From: Crocosphaera sp.
GTDB taxonomy: Bacteria; Cyanobacteriota; Cyanobacteriia; Cyanobacteriales; Microcystaceae
Assembly: GCF_030064895.1 (NCBI RefSeq)
Contig: NZ_JASJEB010000089.1
Location: 1 to 38,924 of the forward strand
Direction: 5' to 3'
DNA length: 38,924 bases
The first letter of the stretch is position 1. Each line of letters starts with the position of its first letter. This document shows, in pieces, positions 25,098-33,431 of this stretch. The position numbers and the translations under genes were made by a program. Under the pieces are notes generated by a model that saw only the letters and a list, made by a program, of their open reading frames with translations, was not told where the DNA came from and did not search any database.

Positions 25098-27179
25098 ATG
25101 GGAAAAGTCATTGGCATTGATCTAGGAACGACAAATAGTTGTGTAGCCGTTTTGGAAGGGGGCAAGTCCATCGTCATCCCTAGCGCGGAGGGAGGACGAA
25201 CTACCCCCAGTATTGTTGCCTTTGCTAAAGGTAATCAACGTTTAGTGGGACAGTTAGCCAAACGGCAAGTAGTAACCAATGCAGAAAATACCATCTACAG
25301 CATTAAAAGGTTTATCGGACGACGTTGGGAAGAAACTACAGAAGAGCGATCGCGGGTTCCCTACCTCTGTGTTACAGGAAGAGACGATATGGTTCATGTG
25401 GAAATTCGCGGGCAACATTATACGTCCCAAGAAATTTCCTCGATGATTTTGCAAAAATTAAAAAAGGATGCCGAAGACTATTTAGGAGAACCCGTCAGTG
25501 AAGCGGTGATTACGGTTCCTGCCTATTTTACCGATGCTCAGCGACAAGCCACCAAAGATGCTGGAACTATCGCCGGCCTAGACGTGCGCAGGATCATTAA
25601 TGAACCAACGGCCGCGGCCTTGGCCTACGGTTTAGATAAACAAGACGATGAGCAATATATCCTTGTTTTTGACTTGGGAGGAGGAACCTTTGACGTTTCC
25701 ATCCTCCAACTAGGAAATGGGGTCTTTGAAGTCAAAGCTACGGCCGGTAATAATCATTTAGGGGGAGATGACTTTGATAATGCCGTTTTGCAGTGGATGG
25801 TGGAAAATTTTAAACAAAGCGAAAATATAGACCTCAGCCGCGATAAAATGGCTTTGCAACGACTGAGAGAAGCGGCGGAAAAAGCGAAAATTGAACTCTC
25901 TAGTATGTTGACCACTTCCATTAACCTCCCATTCATCACCGCCGATGATACTGGACCCAAACACCTAGAAACAGAATTAACCCGCGCCCAGTTTGAAGAG
26001 TTAACGAAGGATTTAACCCAAGCGACTCTACAACCTCTCACCCAAGCCCTCAACGACTGTGAAATCGATGTCAAAGCCTTAGAAAAAGTGGTTTTGGTGG
26101 GGGGTTCAACCAGAATGCCGGCTATTCACCGTGTCATTCGAAAGGTTTTTCCCAATAGTCAAATGGAACGCTCGATCAACCCGGATGAAGCGGTGGCCTT
26201 GGGGGCAGCCATTCAAGGAGGCGTTTTAGGGGGTGAAGTCAAAGATGTTTTATTGTTGGATGTCACCCCTTTATCTCTGGGTATCGAAACCTTGGGGGAA
26301 GTCTTTACCAAAATTATTGAACGCAACACCACTATTCCCACCAGTAAGTCTCAGGTGTTTTCTACGGCTACTGATGGTCAAACCTCTGTAGAAATTCATG
26401 TTTTACAGGGTGAGAGGGCGATGGCCAAGGATAATCGCAGTTTAGGAAAATGTCTCTTGGCTGGTATCCCTCCTGCCCCTAGAGGAGTGCCACAAATTGA
26501 GGTTAGTTTTGAAATCGATGTCAACGGTATTTTAAAGGTAGCGGCACAAGATCAAGGTACAGGAAAAGAACAGAGTATTGTTATTAGCCATACAGGTGGT
26601 TTGAAATCCACCGAAATTGAGCGAATGCAGAAAGATGCTAATAAATACGCTGAAGAAGATCGTCGTCAAAGGAGGATGATTGAGGTCAAAAACCAAGCGG
26701 ATAGTTTGTTCCACACCTATCAAACCACCCTCCAGGAAAATGGTGACTTGATTGGGGATGATCTCAAAGTCAAGGCTAAACAGAAAAAAGAACAACTAGA
26801 AGCTGCGTTAACTAATTCTGGCCTCAGTTTAGATAAATTAAAGGCTTATGTGGATGAATTTAGACAAGTTATTCTTACCATTGGCACAGAAGTTTATAAA
26901 CAGGCTAATGCTAACGGCAGAGAGTTTAATAATACTTTTGCTGAAACCTTAGGAGAACCCTTAACAACTTCAACTGCCCCTGTTCCCTCTTCACCGAAAA
27001 CACCAGCAACTAAGTCTTCTTTTGAGACAACAGTATCTTATCAAAGCACTGCTTCTATTGATCTCAATTCCTTAGAAGATTTAGATGAGCTTGAAGGTAT
27101 TGATGTAGATGAATTAGAAGTTACTTTCAGTTTTGATGATGATGAAACTATTTCTAATGATTATGAGGCAGTTGATTAA
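25098..27179 (+). CDS. dnaK: DnaK-type Hsp70 chaperone (DnaK1-like)
   Basis: A 693-residue Hsp70: [22 protein letters not shown] (phosphate 1), [13 protein letters not shown] (phosphate 2), [13 protein letters not shown] and the substrate-domain block [20 protein letters not shown]. Position after grpE and a length near 692 fit the DnaK1 paralogue of cyanobacteria, which keep three DnaKs. The C-terminal about 70 residues are an acidic, Asp/Glu-rich tail ending DYEAVD rather than the EEVD-like end of some other Hsp70s. ATP-dependent protein folding in the cytosol. No dnaJ follows in this window, so the J partner is encoded elsewhere. Confidence 0.97.
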   Translation: MGKVIGIDLGTTNSCVAVLEGGKSIVIPSAEGGRTTPSIVAFAKGNQRLVGQLAKRQVVTNAENTIYSIKRFIGRRWEETTEERSRVPYLCVTGRDDMVHVEIRGQHYTSQEISSMILQKLKKDAEDYLGEPVSEAVITVPAYFTDAQRQATKDAGTIAGLDVRRIINEPTAAALAYGLDKQDDEQYILVFDLGGGTFDVSILQLGNGVFEVKATAGNNHLGGDDFDNAVLQWMVENFKQSENIDLSRDKMALQRLREAAEKAKIELSSMLTTSINLPFITADDTGPKHLETELTRAQFEELTKDLTQATLQPLTQALNDCEIDVKALEKVVLVGGSTRMPAIHRVIRKVFPNSQMERSINPDEAVALGAAIQGGVLGGEVKDVLLLDVTPLSLGIETLGEVFTKIIERNTTIPTSKSQVFSTATDGQTSVEIHVLQGERAMAKDNRSLGKCLLAGIPPAPRGVPQIEVSFEIDVNGILKVAAQDQGTGKEQSIVISHTGGLKSTEIERMQKDANKYAEEDRRQRRMIEVKNQADSLFHTYQTTLQENGDLIGDDLKVKAKQKKEQLEAALTNSGLSLDKLKAYVDEFRQVILTIGTEVYKQANANGREFNNTFAETLGEPLTTSTAPVPSSPKTPATKSSFETTVSYQSTASIDLNSLEDLDELEGIDVDELEVTFSFDDDETISNDYEAVD

Positions 27180-27190
27180 TATTAAAGGTA

Positions 27191-27250
27191 GGGTGGGCAA
27201 ATACTTAAACAGTAAGAACGATGAGCTTTAACAGATAATAATTGCCCACC
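27191..27250. repeat. Palindromic dispersed repeat, copy 1a
   Basis: GGTGGGCAA (27192-27200) and TTGCCCACC (27242-27250) form a perfect 9-bp terminal inverted repeat around 41 bp of AT-rich DNA. It lies 12 nt after the dnaK stop. Related copies are at 27284, 28377, 29257 and 29586. Confidence 0.7.
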
Positions 27251-27283
27251 TTGATAATATTAATAAATAGATCAGGTTTATGA

Positions 27284-27355
27284 TGGGCAATTGTTTAATA
27301 TTCTTTAATTAATCTTCAAAATGCTCTAGTTTGCCCACCCTAAAAAGTTATATCC
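27284..27355. repeat. Palindromic dispersed repeat, copy 1b
   Basis: TGGGCAA ... TTGCCCA termini around the shared core TTTAATATTCTTTAATTAAT and a CTTCAAA-CTAG stretch. The trailing AAGTTATATCCAAG (27346 onwards) is also found after copy 3. Copies 1a and 1b together fill most of the dnaK to PEP-CTERM gap (27180-27527). The rest of that gap is AT-rich with no gene. Confidence 0.75.
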
Positions 27356-27527
27356 AAGAAGTACACAAGGATTTTACTAGGTAAAGAAAACAGAGATTTT
27401 CAAGATAAACTCGATTTTTGATGTTTCTAACCGATTATCAATTGTTTGTCAATCAACTGGTTAAAAATCAAAATATGTTATATATTATTAAAACATTGTT
27501 TTTAATAATCTCAATATAGTCTCAATT

Positions 27528-28112
27528 ATGAAAAATATAGTTTTATTTTCCAGTACAATTTTAATTACTACTTCTGGATTGATATTAGGAAAAATAGAAA
27601 ATTCTTTAGCTTTAACTTTCAATTGGAGTTATTCTGCACCTGGAATAGAAGCAAGTGGAACATTAATAACTAATGATATCAGTGATGATAATGGTTTTTA
27701 TTTAATTACGGATATTACTGGTAAGCGAAACGATGAAATTATTATAGGTTTATCACCAAGTGGTACTTCAATACCAGGAAATGAACCGTTTGAACTTGAT
27801 AATTTAATTAGTCTTAATGAGGAACAATTAACATCTAGTGGTTTAGGTTTCTTTACATCTGAAGGTAATTTTATAAACTTATTTTTCGCTGACTTTTTAG
27901 AACCAGCAGGTTATTTTGAAATTTTCTCTGCTCCTCCTTTTATCCCAGGTTTTGAAAATTTTGGACCAGAAGATAGTGAATTACCTGTTATTTTTAAAGC
28001 TACTTTAGTTTCTGTCCCCGAACCTTCAACCATTATTGGATTAGGAGTATTAGCAAGCTTTGGAATTGGAACAGGATTTAAACGCAAATTGGCCAAACCT
28101 AAGAAAAAATAA
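27528..28112 (+). CDS. PEP-CTERM sorted exported protein
   Basis: A 194-residue protein with an N-terminal signal peptide (MKNIVLFSSTILITTSGLIL), an extracellular body rich in Gly/Asn/Asp/Ser without cysteines (FNWSYSAPGIEASGTLITND), and a C-terminal VSVPEPSTIIGLG, hydrophobic helix and KRKLAKPKKK. The last is the PEP-CTERM signal processed by an exosortase; the sorting enzyme is not in the window. The body starts with the pattern common to short cyanobacterial PEP-CTERM proteins of unknown role. A second PEP-CTERM gene (21857-23971) is interrupted by an IS only 3.5 kb away. A terminator follows. Confidence 0.9.
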   Translation: MKNIVLFSSTILITTSGLILGKIENSLALTFNWSYSAPGIEASGTLITNDISDDNGFYLITDITGKRNDEIIIGLSPSGTSIPGNEPFELDNLISLNEEQLTSSGLGFFTSEGNFINLFFADFLEPAGYFEIFSAPPFIPGFENFGPEDSELPVIFKATLVSVPEPSTIIGLGVLASFGIGTGFKRKLAKPKKK

Positions 28113-28135
28113 AATTTGACATCAAACTTTTATTT

Positions 28136-28169
28136 AAAAATCCTCCTGTGATTATATGGGGGATTTTTT
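28136..28169 (+). terminator. Rho-independent terminator after PEP-CTERM gene
   Basis: AAAAATCCTCC (28136-28146) pairs with GGGGGATTTTT (28158-28168), 11 pairs with one wobble. The loop is 11 nt and the U-tract is part of the stem. Confidence 0.85.
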
Positions 28170-28558
28170 ATATTTCTAGAATCGCATAACTGTATTTATT
28201 TGAGTCTAACAACTTATTAACTATTCAATCAAAGACTTTCGCTAGTTTTTTCTCAAGTAAAAACCGATAATAGAAATGATCACACATCACGGTGAGTCCT
28301 ACTTACACCTTTATAATAAACAAGGTTCTACAGTATGAATTATACTAAATCCTGAGAACGATAAATAGACCAGACTGATGGTGTGCAATTCTTTAATATT
28401 CTTTAATTAATCTTCAAAGTTTTCTAGCTTGCCCAGCCTACTTAACTTCTAACTTTTGACTTGTGAAGTGCTAGTTTAAGATTTATGTTAAGATTAAGTT
28501 AACCAAGATAATTAGGTTAGTTTACTGATTAATAAGTCTGTTAAAAGGAGTCAAAGAA
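28170..28558. other. Intergenic region before the vapBC-like pair
   Basis: About 390 bp with no convincing gene. It contains repeat copy 2 (28377-28440) and, nearer the antitoxin, an imperfect inverted repeat AAGTTAACC (28496-28504) and GGTTAGTTT (28515-28523). The inverted repeat could be the operator of the toxin-antitoxin operon. Confidence 0.5.
28377..28440. repeat. Palindromic dispersed repeat, copy 2 (degenerate ends)
   Basis: Shares the core TTTAATATTCTTTAATTAAT plus CTTCAAAGTTTTCTAG with the other copies, and ends TTGCCCAGCC. Its left terminus GGTGTGCAA is mutated, so the inverted repeat is imperfect. The preceding AGACTG also precedes copy 3. Confidence 0.7.
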
Positions 28559-28795
28559 ATGAATATTGAACAAGCGATTATCTCAGCTTTAAGGAAACTT
28601 CCTCAACAAAAAAAACAAGAAGTTTTAAAGTTTACTGAATCCTTCATTAATGGTCATTCACTTCCTTCTCCTGACCCCAATCTTACCCCAAACCAAAGAG
28701 CAGAAAAATGGCGGAAATTTGTTGATAGTCACTCGTCAGATAATCCCTCTTTACCAGAGTCAGCTTTACACCGTGATACTATGTACGAAGACTAA
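28559..28795 (+). CDS. DUF2281-type antitoxin of a VapBC-like pair
   Basis: A 78-residue protein, MNIEQAIISALRKLPQQKKQ then EVLKFTESFI, the helix pattern of DUF2281 antitoxins. The linker is proline-rich and the C-terminal part unstructured (WRKFVDSHSSDNPSLPESAL), which would wrap the toxin. AAAAGGAG about 8 nt before the ATG is the best ribosome binding site in this region. The TAA stop overlaps the ATG of the PIN gene by one base, so they are translationally coupled. It is expected to neutralise the toxin and repress the operon, perhaps through the inverted repeat at 28496-28523. Confidence 0.85.
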   Translation: MNIEQAIISALRKLPQQKKQEVLKFTESFINGHSLPSPDPNLTPNQRAEKWRKFVDSHSSDNPSLPESALHRDTMYED

Positions 28796-29241
28796 TGACG
28801 AGTTATTTATTAGATACTAACATTTTGTTAAGGTCAGTAGACCCTAATTCGGAAAATTGTTCTCTAGCTAGAAATGCTGTGAATAAGATTATAGAAGAAG
28901 GAGGAAACTGTTATATTACACCCCAGATATTAGTAGAATTTTGGGTAGTAGCAACACGCCCCATTAATGTTAATGGTTTAGGGTGGACAACCCAGAAAAC
29001 TCAGGAAGAAATTAACGAATTTTTATCTCAATTCTCTTTATTAGTAGAAACTGCTGATATATTTATGTTTTGGTTAAATCTGGTAAGTGAATATGACATT
29101 AAAGGAAAACGGACTCATGATATCAGATTAATAGCTGTTATGAAAACTTATAATATTACTCATTTATTAACATTCAATCCCACTGACTTTATTCCTATTC
29201 CTAACATCACTATCCTTCGTCCTCAAGACCTTATTCAATAA
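28795..29241 (+). CDS. vapC: PIN-domain toxin (VapC family)
   Basis: A 148-residue PIN nuclease. It has the first acidic motif SYLLDTNILL (Asp near residue 7), the glutamate in ILVEFWVVATRP and the aspartate in KRTHDIRLIAVMKTYN, the usual set for metal-dependent RNA cleavage. It ends with LLTFNPTDF.PI, typical of the family. The toxin overlaps its antitoxin by 1 nt. Family knowledge: VapC enzymes cut tRNA or rRNA; the target here is unknown. Dispersed repeat copy 3 begins 16 nt after its stop. Confidence 0.9.
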   Translation: MTSYLLDTNILLRSVDPNSENCSLARNAVNKIIEEGGNCYITPQILVEFWVVATRPINVNGLGWTTQKTQEEINEFLSQFSLLVETADIFMFWLNLVSEYDIKGKRTHDIRLIAVMKTYNITHLLTFNPTDFIPIPNITILRPQDLIQ

Positions 29242-29256
29242 ATATATCAGACTGCT

Positions 29257-29335
29257 GGTGGGCAAGTGTTTAATATTCTTTAAATTAATCTTCAAAGTTT
29301 TCTAGTTTGCCCACCCTACAAAGTTATATCCAAGG
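29257..29335. repeat. Palindromic dispersed repeat, copy 3
   Basis: GGTGGGCAA (29257-29265) and TTGCCCACC (about 29307-29315) with the shared AT-rich core, then CTACAAAGTTATATCCAAGG. The right end runs into the last codons and stop of the minus-strand gene at 29324. Confidence 0.8.
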
Positions 29336-29560
29336 TATGCTATCCATTAATTTTTCAACACTGGTAAATGAGGCAATTAGGCCAGCAGTGATTGATGATA
29401 CTGCGACACCAATTATACCCTGAACAATTGAAGGATTACTATGGGCAAAAATTGAATAAGACCAGTAAAGCAAAGCTAAAAAGATTCCTACCGATGCACC
29501 AGCAAAAAAACGTTTCACTAGCTTGAAAGAAGGTGGTTTTTCAGAAGATTGCTGACTCAT
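29324..29560 (-). CDS. Small two-helix membrane protein, unknown
   Basis: A 78-residue protein. A short polar N-terminus (MSQQSSEKPPSFKLVKRF) is followed by two hydrophobic helices (about 19-38, FAGASVGIFLALLYWSYSIF, and 44-64, IVQGIIGVAVSSITAGLIASF) and a short tail ending SIPWI. No named family recognised. The last codons and the stop codon are part of dispersed repeat copy 3, so the present C-terminus was probably set by the repeat. It is a lone gene on the minus strand between repeat copies 3 and 4. A real but minor membrane protein is likely. Confidence 0.65.
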   Translation of the reverse strand: MSQQSSEKPPSFKLVKRFFAGASVGIFLALLYWSYSIFAHSNPSIVQGIIGVAVSSITAGLIASFTSVEKLMDSIPWI

Positions 29561-29585
29561 TATTCTACTCTAATATTGACTTAAT

Positions 29586-29660
29586 GTGGAGTGGACAAAT
29601 GCTTAAAAACTCAGAACAATAAATAGATCATAACTCAAAGTTTTCTAGATTGCCCACTGT
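29586..29660. repeat. Palindromic dispersed repeat, copy 4 (diverged)
   Basis: GTGGACAA (29591-29598) and TTGCCCAC (29650-29657) with the CTCAAAGTTTTCTAG block. The middle resembles copy 1a (ACTTAAA, CAGAACAATAAATAGATCA) rather than copies 1b to 3. Confidence 0.6.
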
Positions 29661-29709
29661 ACAAACTTTATTTAATAGAAACAATGGGAAAAATAGTTTT
29701 ACAGAATAA

Positions 29710-30732
29710 TTACTTTTGTTGATTTTTCCCCGAAACTTTCACTTCATTGGTTAATTCTGATCCTTGTTGCCAACTGTTAATATTAGTAATGGTAGTTTGA
29801 GCAATGGATGTCAAAGCATTCCTAGTAAAAAATGCTTGATGGGCAGTAATAACTACATTTTGAAAAGACTGTAATAGTTGAAAAGTATCGTCCTTAATAA
29901 TACTATCAGAATAGTCTTGAAAAAATAGCTCTTCTTCTTCTTCATAAACATCTAAACCAACATAAGCAATTTTCCCCGATTTTATCCCTTCAATAACAGC
30001 ACGAGTATCTACTAATTGTCCGCGACTGGTATTAATTAACATCATCCCTTTTTTCATTTGTTCAATGGTTTTTTCATTAATAATATGATTAGTTGATGGT
30101 AATAAGGGACAGTGGAGTGAAATGATATCAGAGTTGGCTAATAATTCTGGTAACTCAACGTATTTAGCTCCTGGTATTGCTTTAAACTGTTCGCTAGGAT
30201 AAACATCATAACCTAATAAATTACAACCAAAACCTTTCATAATTTGAGCAAAAATTGTGCCAATTTTACCAGTACCAATAACACCAACAGTACTTTCATG
30301 TAAGTCAAATCCTAATAAACCATCTAGGGTAAAATTATCATCTCTAACTCGATTATAAGCCTTATTTAATTTGCGATTTAACATCAAAATTAAACCCACT
30401 GCGTGTTCTGCCACTGCGTAGGGGGAATAAGCAGGAACTCTCACAACTTTTAAACCCAATTCGTTGGCTACGTGCATATCAATCATGTTATAACCGGCAC
30501 AACGTAGGGCAATTAATTTAGTTCCTTGTGCAGCTAAAATTTTGAGGGTTTCTGCATCTGCAATATCGTTAACAAAGATACAAACACAGGGAAAATCTTT
30601 GGCTAAAGAAGCTGTTTTTGGGTTTAATTGTGTCTTAAAATATTCTAATTCGTGGGAAGAATTAAGTTCTTTATTAGCGAGATCCAAAAATTGACGATCA
30701 TAGGAACGGGTACTAAATACAGCAACTTTCAT
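29710..30732 (-). CDS. ddh: D-lactate dehydrogenase / D-2-hydroxyacid dehydrogenase
   Basis: A 340-residue D-specific 2-hydroxyacid dehydrogenase. NAD-binding GVIGTGKIG in the middle, SPYAVAEHAVGLILMLNRK, the catalytic triad as Arg in NTSRGQLVD, Glu in LDVYEEEEEL and His in VVITAHQAFFT. The EEEEELFFQDYS stretch is characteristic of fermentative D-LDHs. It reduces pyruvate to D-lactate with NADH in the cytosol, useful in dark fermentation. Length and motif spacing are normal. It begins MKVAVFSTRSYD at 30732. It runs in the same direction as the Rieske oxygenase, but 280 bp separate them. Confidence 0.93.
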   Translation of the reverse strand: MKVAVFSTRSYDRQFLDLANKELNSSHELEYFKTQLNPKTASLAKDFPCVCIFVNDIADAETLKILAAQGTKLIALRCAGYNMIDMHVANELGLKVVRVPAYSPYAVAEHAVGLILMLNRKLNKAYNRVRDDNFTLDGLLGFDLHESTVGVIGTGKIGTIFAQIMKGFGCNLLGYDVYPSEQFKAIPGAKYVELPELLANSDIISLHCPLLPSTNHIINEKTIEQMKKGMMLINTSRGQLVDTRAVIEGIKSGKIAYVGLDVYEEEEELFFQDYSDSIIKDDTFQLLQSFQNVVITAHQAFFTRNALTSIAQTTITNINSWQQGSELTNEVKVSGKNQQK

Positions 30733-31012
30733 AATGGATAATTTTTAGATTTACTTAATTGACAAATTAGTTAGTTTGGTTATAGCATTTTTTTTGATAA
30801 TTTTCAATTAATTTTATTAATTAATTTCTTTAAAAAAAGGAAGTTTTTTGGTAAGCATTCAGCCCTAATTTTTTAGGTTTCACTCACATCTTACACCTTT
30901 GATAAAAGTAGCTAGTTTAGAGAGAGAAAACCATCTATTAAGCTTTATTCTCACCACACTCCTCATTTAATAAATTTTTCAAAGAGTATTGAGAGCAAGG
31001 GTATTTCATCCC
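30733..31012. other. AT-rich intergenic region upstream of the D-lactate dehydrogenase gene
   Basis: No gene or RNA recognised in 280 bp. Close to the Rieske stop there is a weak hairpin, AAGGG (30997-31001) and CCCTT (31010-31014), which overlaps the stop codon and lacks a clear U-tract. The rest is A/T tracts that likely contain the dehydrogenase promoter. Confidence 0.5.
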
Positions 31013-32389
31013 TTATTCTTTCAAGTTTCTTGGGGGAATTTCTCGACCTTTGAAAAATTGTTTTTCTAAACGGCTTAAAGCAAACCAGCTAATGACACCC
31101 AAAGGAACAGTTACAATTGATAACATCATACCCCATAGAGAAAGATTGTCAAAAATTAACAGTAAGCCGATAATAACTGACCAAATGACCGAAGTAGCGA
31201 TCGCTACTCCTACTTTTAGCCGTTGTATGTTCTTGAGTGCTGTACGACAACTACTACAATGTTTTGTGTGAGAATGATAGCGATCTAACAGTATTTCTGA
31301 GGATAGAGCAGGACTTAGAGATTTTTCTGGAAATAACTGTGCTTGATATTGATTTATCCAACTGTGTAATTCAAAAACAAATAAATCAGCTTTTGTGGGT
31401 AAATAAAAAGCTTTTGCAACGTTAGCATTTCCCCCTTTTTGTTCTAGGAAGCGTTCTTGATGGTGTAAGAAAATTTGATCATCTTCTAACACTCCATTTT
31501 GTCCGATATGAGAATACCAACGAGGGGTTAATTTAATAAATAGTTTGGGTATTGGAGAAGAAAACTTGAACGGAAAACGAGCAAACAAGCGACATTTTCC
31601 TTTAGTAATAGGGGTCGCATAAACAACGGTTAAAGTTCTACCAAATTGCTTGGAAGTGAGGTCATGATACATCATTCCAGGGGCAAGAAATGTGGTTTCT
31701 TGTCTTCCTAAAGTGCCTTTTCTTGGACCTTCTTCCCATACCCCTTTGAATCCCCATTTTCCTGACTCAATAACTTCTAATTCTACGGAAGAAACATTGG
31801 CACGGTTGCCGACACTTTTATGATGGGTGTAAGGAATATGGCTAGAATCTAAGACATTTTCCATGAGAGTTAAAGCGTCATAAGGTAAGTCTCGAAAGGT
31901 ATTTAAGCAAACCCATTCATCATTATCTTCCTCTAAAACATCTACCATAGGGATGGGTGTTTTTTCCGCATTTTCTTCTTTTCCAGCATAGACAAATAAT
32001 AAGCCTTGTTTCACCTGAGTTGGAAAGCTTTTAACCGATGCTCTAGAAGATTTTTCAGCTTTTCCTTGTGGGAGTTGTTGAGGAATCACTTCACAGTTTC
32101 CTTGTCCAGAAAATGCCCATCCATGATAGGGACATTCTAAACAACCGGACTCATTGATTCTTCCTTCTGATAAAGGAGCTAAACGATGGGGACATTGATC
32201 TTCAAATACAGACCATTGATTATTCTTTTGATCCCACCAAATAACAATATTTTTTTCTAATAAGGTAAAGGCTGTGGGTCTTTTTTTGTCCAAATCCTCA
32301 ATATAATGAACAGGATACCAGACCTCTTGCCAATCAAAATAGTCGGGGTCGTTTCCCCCTATTATTAAAGAATTTTCTTGATTAATCAT
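31013..32389 (-). CDS. Rieske non-heme iron oxygenase, pheophorbide a oxygenase-like
   Basis: A 458-residue membrane-bound Rieske oxygenase. The [2Fe-2S] site is CPH...CPYHGW (about residues 66-90, FEDQCPHRLAPLSEG then GCLECPYHGWAF). The mononuclear iron site is NVLDSSHIPYTHH (Asn/Asp/His/His). The C-terminal third carries HCSSCRTALKNI, the CxxC seen in the PAO/PTC52/ACD1 group, followed by two transmembrane helices (about 390-440). Plants use relatives for chlorophyll breakdown and protochlorophyllide oxidation. In cyanobacteria the substrate is unclear, perhaps a tetrapyrrole. Reductase partner (ferredoxin) elsewhere. It shares a 95-bp divergent promoter region with the GNAT gene. Confidence 0.92.
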   Translation of the reverse strand: MINQENSLIIGGNDPDYFDWQEVWYPVHYIEDLDKKRPTAFTLLEKNIVIWWDQKNNQWSVFEDQCPHRLAPLSEGRINESGCLECPYHGWAFSGQGNCEVIPQQLPQGKAEKSSRASVKSFPTQVKQGLLFVYAGKEENAEKTPIPMVDVLEEDNDEWVCLNTFRDLPYDALTLMENVLDSSHIPYTHHKSVGNRANVSSVELEVIESGKWGFKGVWEEGPRKGTLGRQETTFLAPGMMYHDLTSKQFGRTLTVVYATPITKGKCRLFARFPFKFSSPIPKLFIKLTPRWYSHIGQNGVLEDDQIFLHHQERFLEQKGGNANVAKAFYLPTKADLFVFELHSWINQYQAQLFPEKSLSPALSSEILLDRYHSHTKHCSSCRTALKNIQRLKVGVAIATSVIWSVIIGLLLIFDNLSLWGMMLSIVTVPLGVISWFALSRLEKQFFKGREIPPRNLKE

Positions 32390-32484
32390 CTCTATACCTG
32401 CATCTTTTCCAACTTATATTAATTTATGTAACAATCTTACCGTAAAACTTGCCTTACTTTCGATAAGTAATTAGTTCACCAACA

Positions 32485-33417
32485 ATGTCTAACTCCAAAT
32501 TCCTGATGATGTACTCTCAACGACTGGCTACCCCCAATGATGCAAATGCGATCGCCCCTCTCTGGATGGCTTTTTTAGAAGAGCGAGCGCAGCATGATCT
32601 CTCAATGGTTCTCATCCCTGATTTTGACTATGTATCCTACGTCAAACAGAAGTTAGAATCTCGTTCTATTCGCACTTTTGTGTTGGAATCTAGTGAAAAT
32701 AGGCAAATTGTTGGCTTTTTATGCGTTTATTTTCATGATGAACTCCCTTCGTTAAATTATGAAGGGATGACGCATACTCCTTTTCAACCCCGTCGTATTG
32801 GTGGGGCGATCGGAATGTATGTTCAACCGCAACACCGTAAACCTGAGGCCATTACTTTATTAGTTCAAAGTGCGATCGCTTTATCTGAAGAACTGAAAAT
32901 TACCGATTTTGATTTACTCATTAGTATGGAACAAACGGGAGTTCATAAGTTATTGGAACGGTTTGGCTTTAAAAAGGCTGCTATTCAATACACAAAACAT
33001 TCTGAAATAGAGAAATCTGAATTACCAAGGTTAGAATCTCCTGTATCTGAGGAATTATCTGTGAAAATGCCTACTCCTAGCATGATTCCTCTACGAGATC
33101 CGAAGACACAGCAACCTGTTATTAATCCCAAAGGAAAACAGGTGTTTTTACACCCACTTAAAAATGAGTTGGGAGAGAATTTAAAAAGTAGTAATGGTTT
33201 ACCTATTTATGGCACTCCTTTACGAGATCCCCAGACACAAGAATGGGTCTTTAATGAATTAGGAGAATTAGTTATTTGTCCTGTTGTTTTAGATGAGTTT
33301 GGGAAGGTTAAAGAAAAGCTGGGAATTCCTCTTTTCAAAAAACCTATTTATGAAATGGTTGACGGTAAATTAAGGTTGAAAAAAGATGATGAAGGAAATT
33401 ATTTATTTGAAGAGTAA
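32485..33417 (+). CDS. GNAT-family N-acetyltransferase with C-terminal tandem motif
   Basis: A 310-residue protein. Residues about 8-170 are a GNAT domain (RLATPNDANAIAPLWMAFLEE, IVGFLCVYFHDEL, GGAIGMYVQPQHRKPEAITLLVQSAI and a final LLERFGFKKAAIQYTKH). The acetyl-CoA loop is partly recognisable as QPQHRKPEA. The C-terminal 110 residues contain two copies of a motif of about 45 residues starting PLRDPKTQ and PLRDPQTQ. Each continues to V.N..G..V...P and a GIP/GLP.Y..P turn, a beta-rich module I do not recognise. Start at 32485 (MSNSKF) is assumed; the MM at residues 8-9 is an alternative. The Rpn gene starts 14 nt after the stop. Confidence 0.8.
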   Translation: MSNSKFLMMYSQRLATPNDANAIAPLWMAFLEERAQHDLSMVLIPDFDYVSYVKQKLESRSIRTFVLESSENRQIVGFLCVYFHDELPSLNYEGMTHTPFQPRRIGGAIGMYVQPQHRKPEAITLLVQSAIALSEELKITDFDLLISMEQTGVHKLLERFGFKKAAIQYTKHSEIEKSELPRLESPVSEELSVKMPTPSMIPLRDPKTQQPVINPKGKQVFLHPLKNELGENLKSSNGLPIYGTPLRDPQTQEWVFNELGELVICPVVLDEFGKVKEKLGIPLFKKPIYEMVDGKLRLKKDDEGNYLFEE

Positions 33418-33431
33418 TCAAGGAATTTATT

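Noticed and set aside
27191-29660. CRISPR or tandem array from the repeated GGTGGGCAA/TTGCCCACC units
   Set aside because: Spacing is irregular (from under 100 to over 1000 bp) with genes in between, and the units carry inverted ends. It is a dispersed palindrome, not CRISPR.
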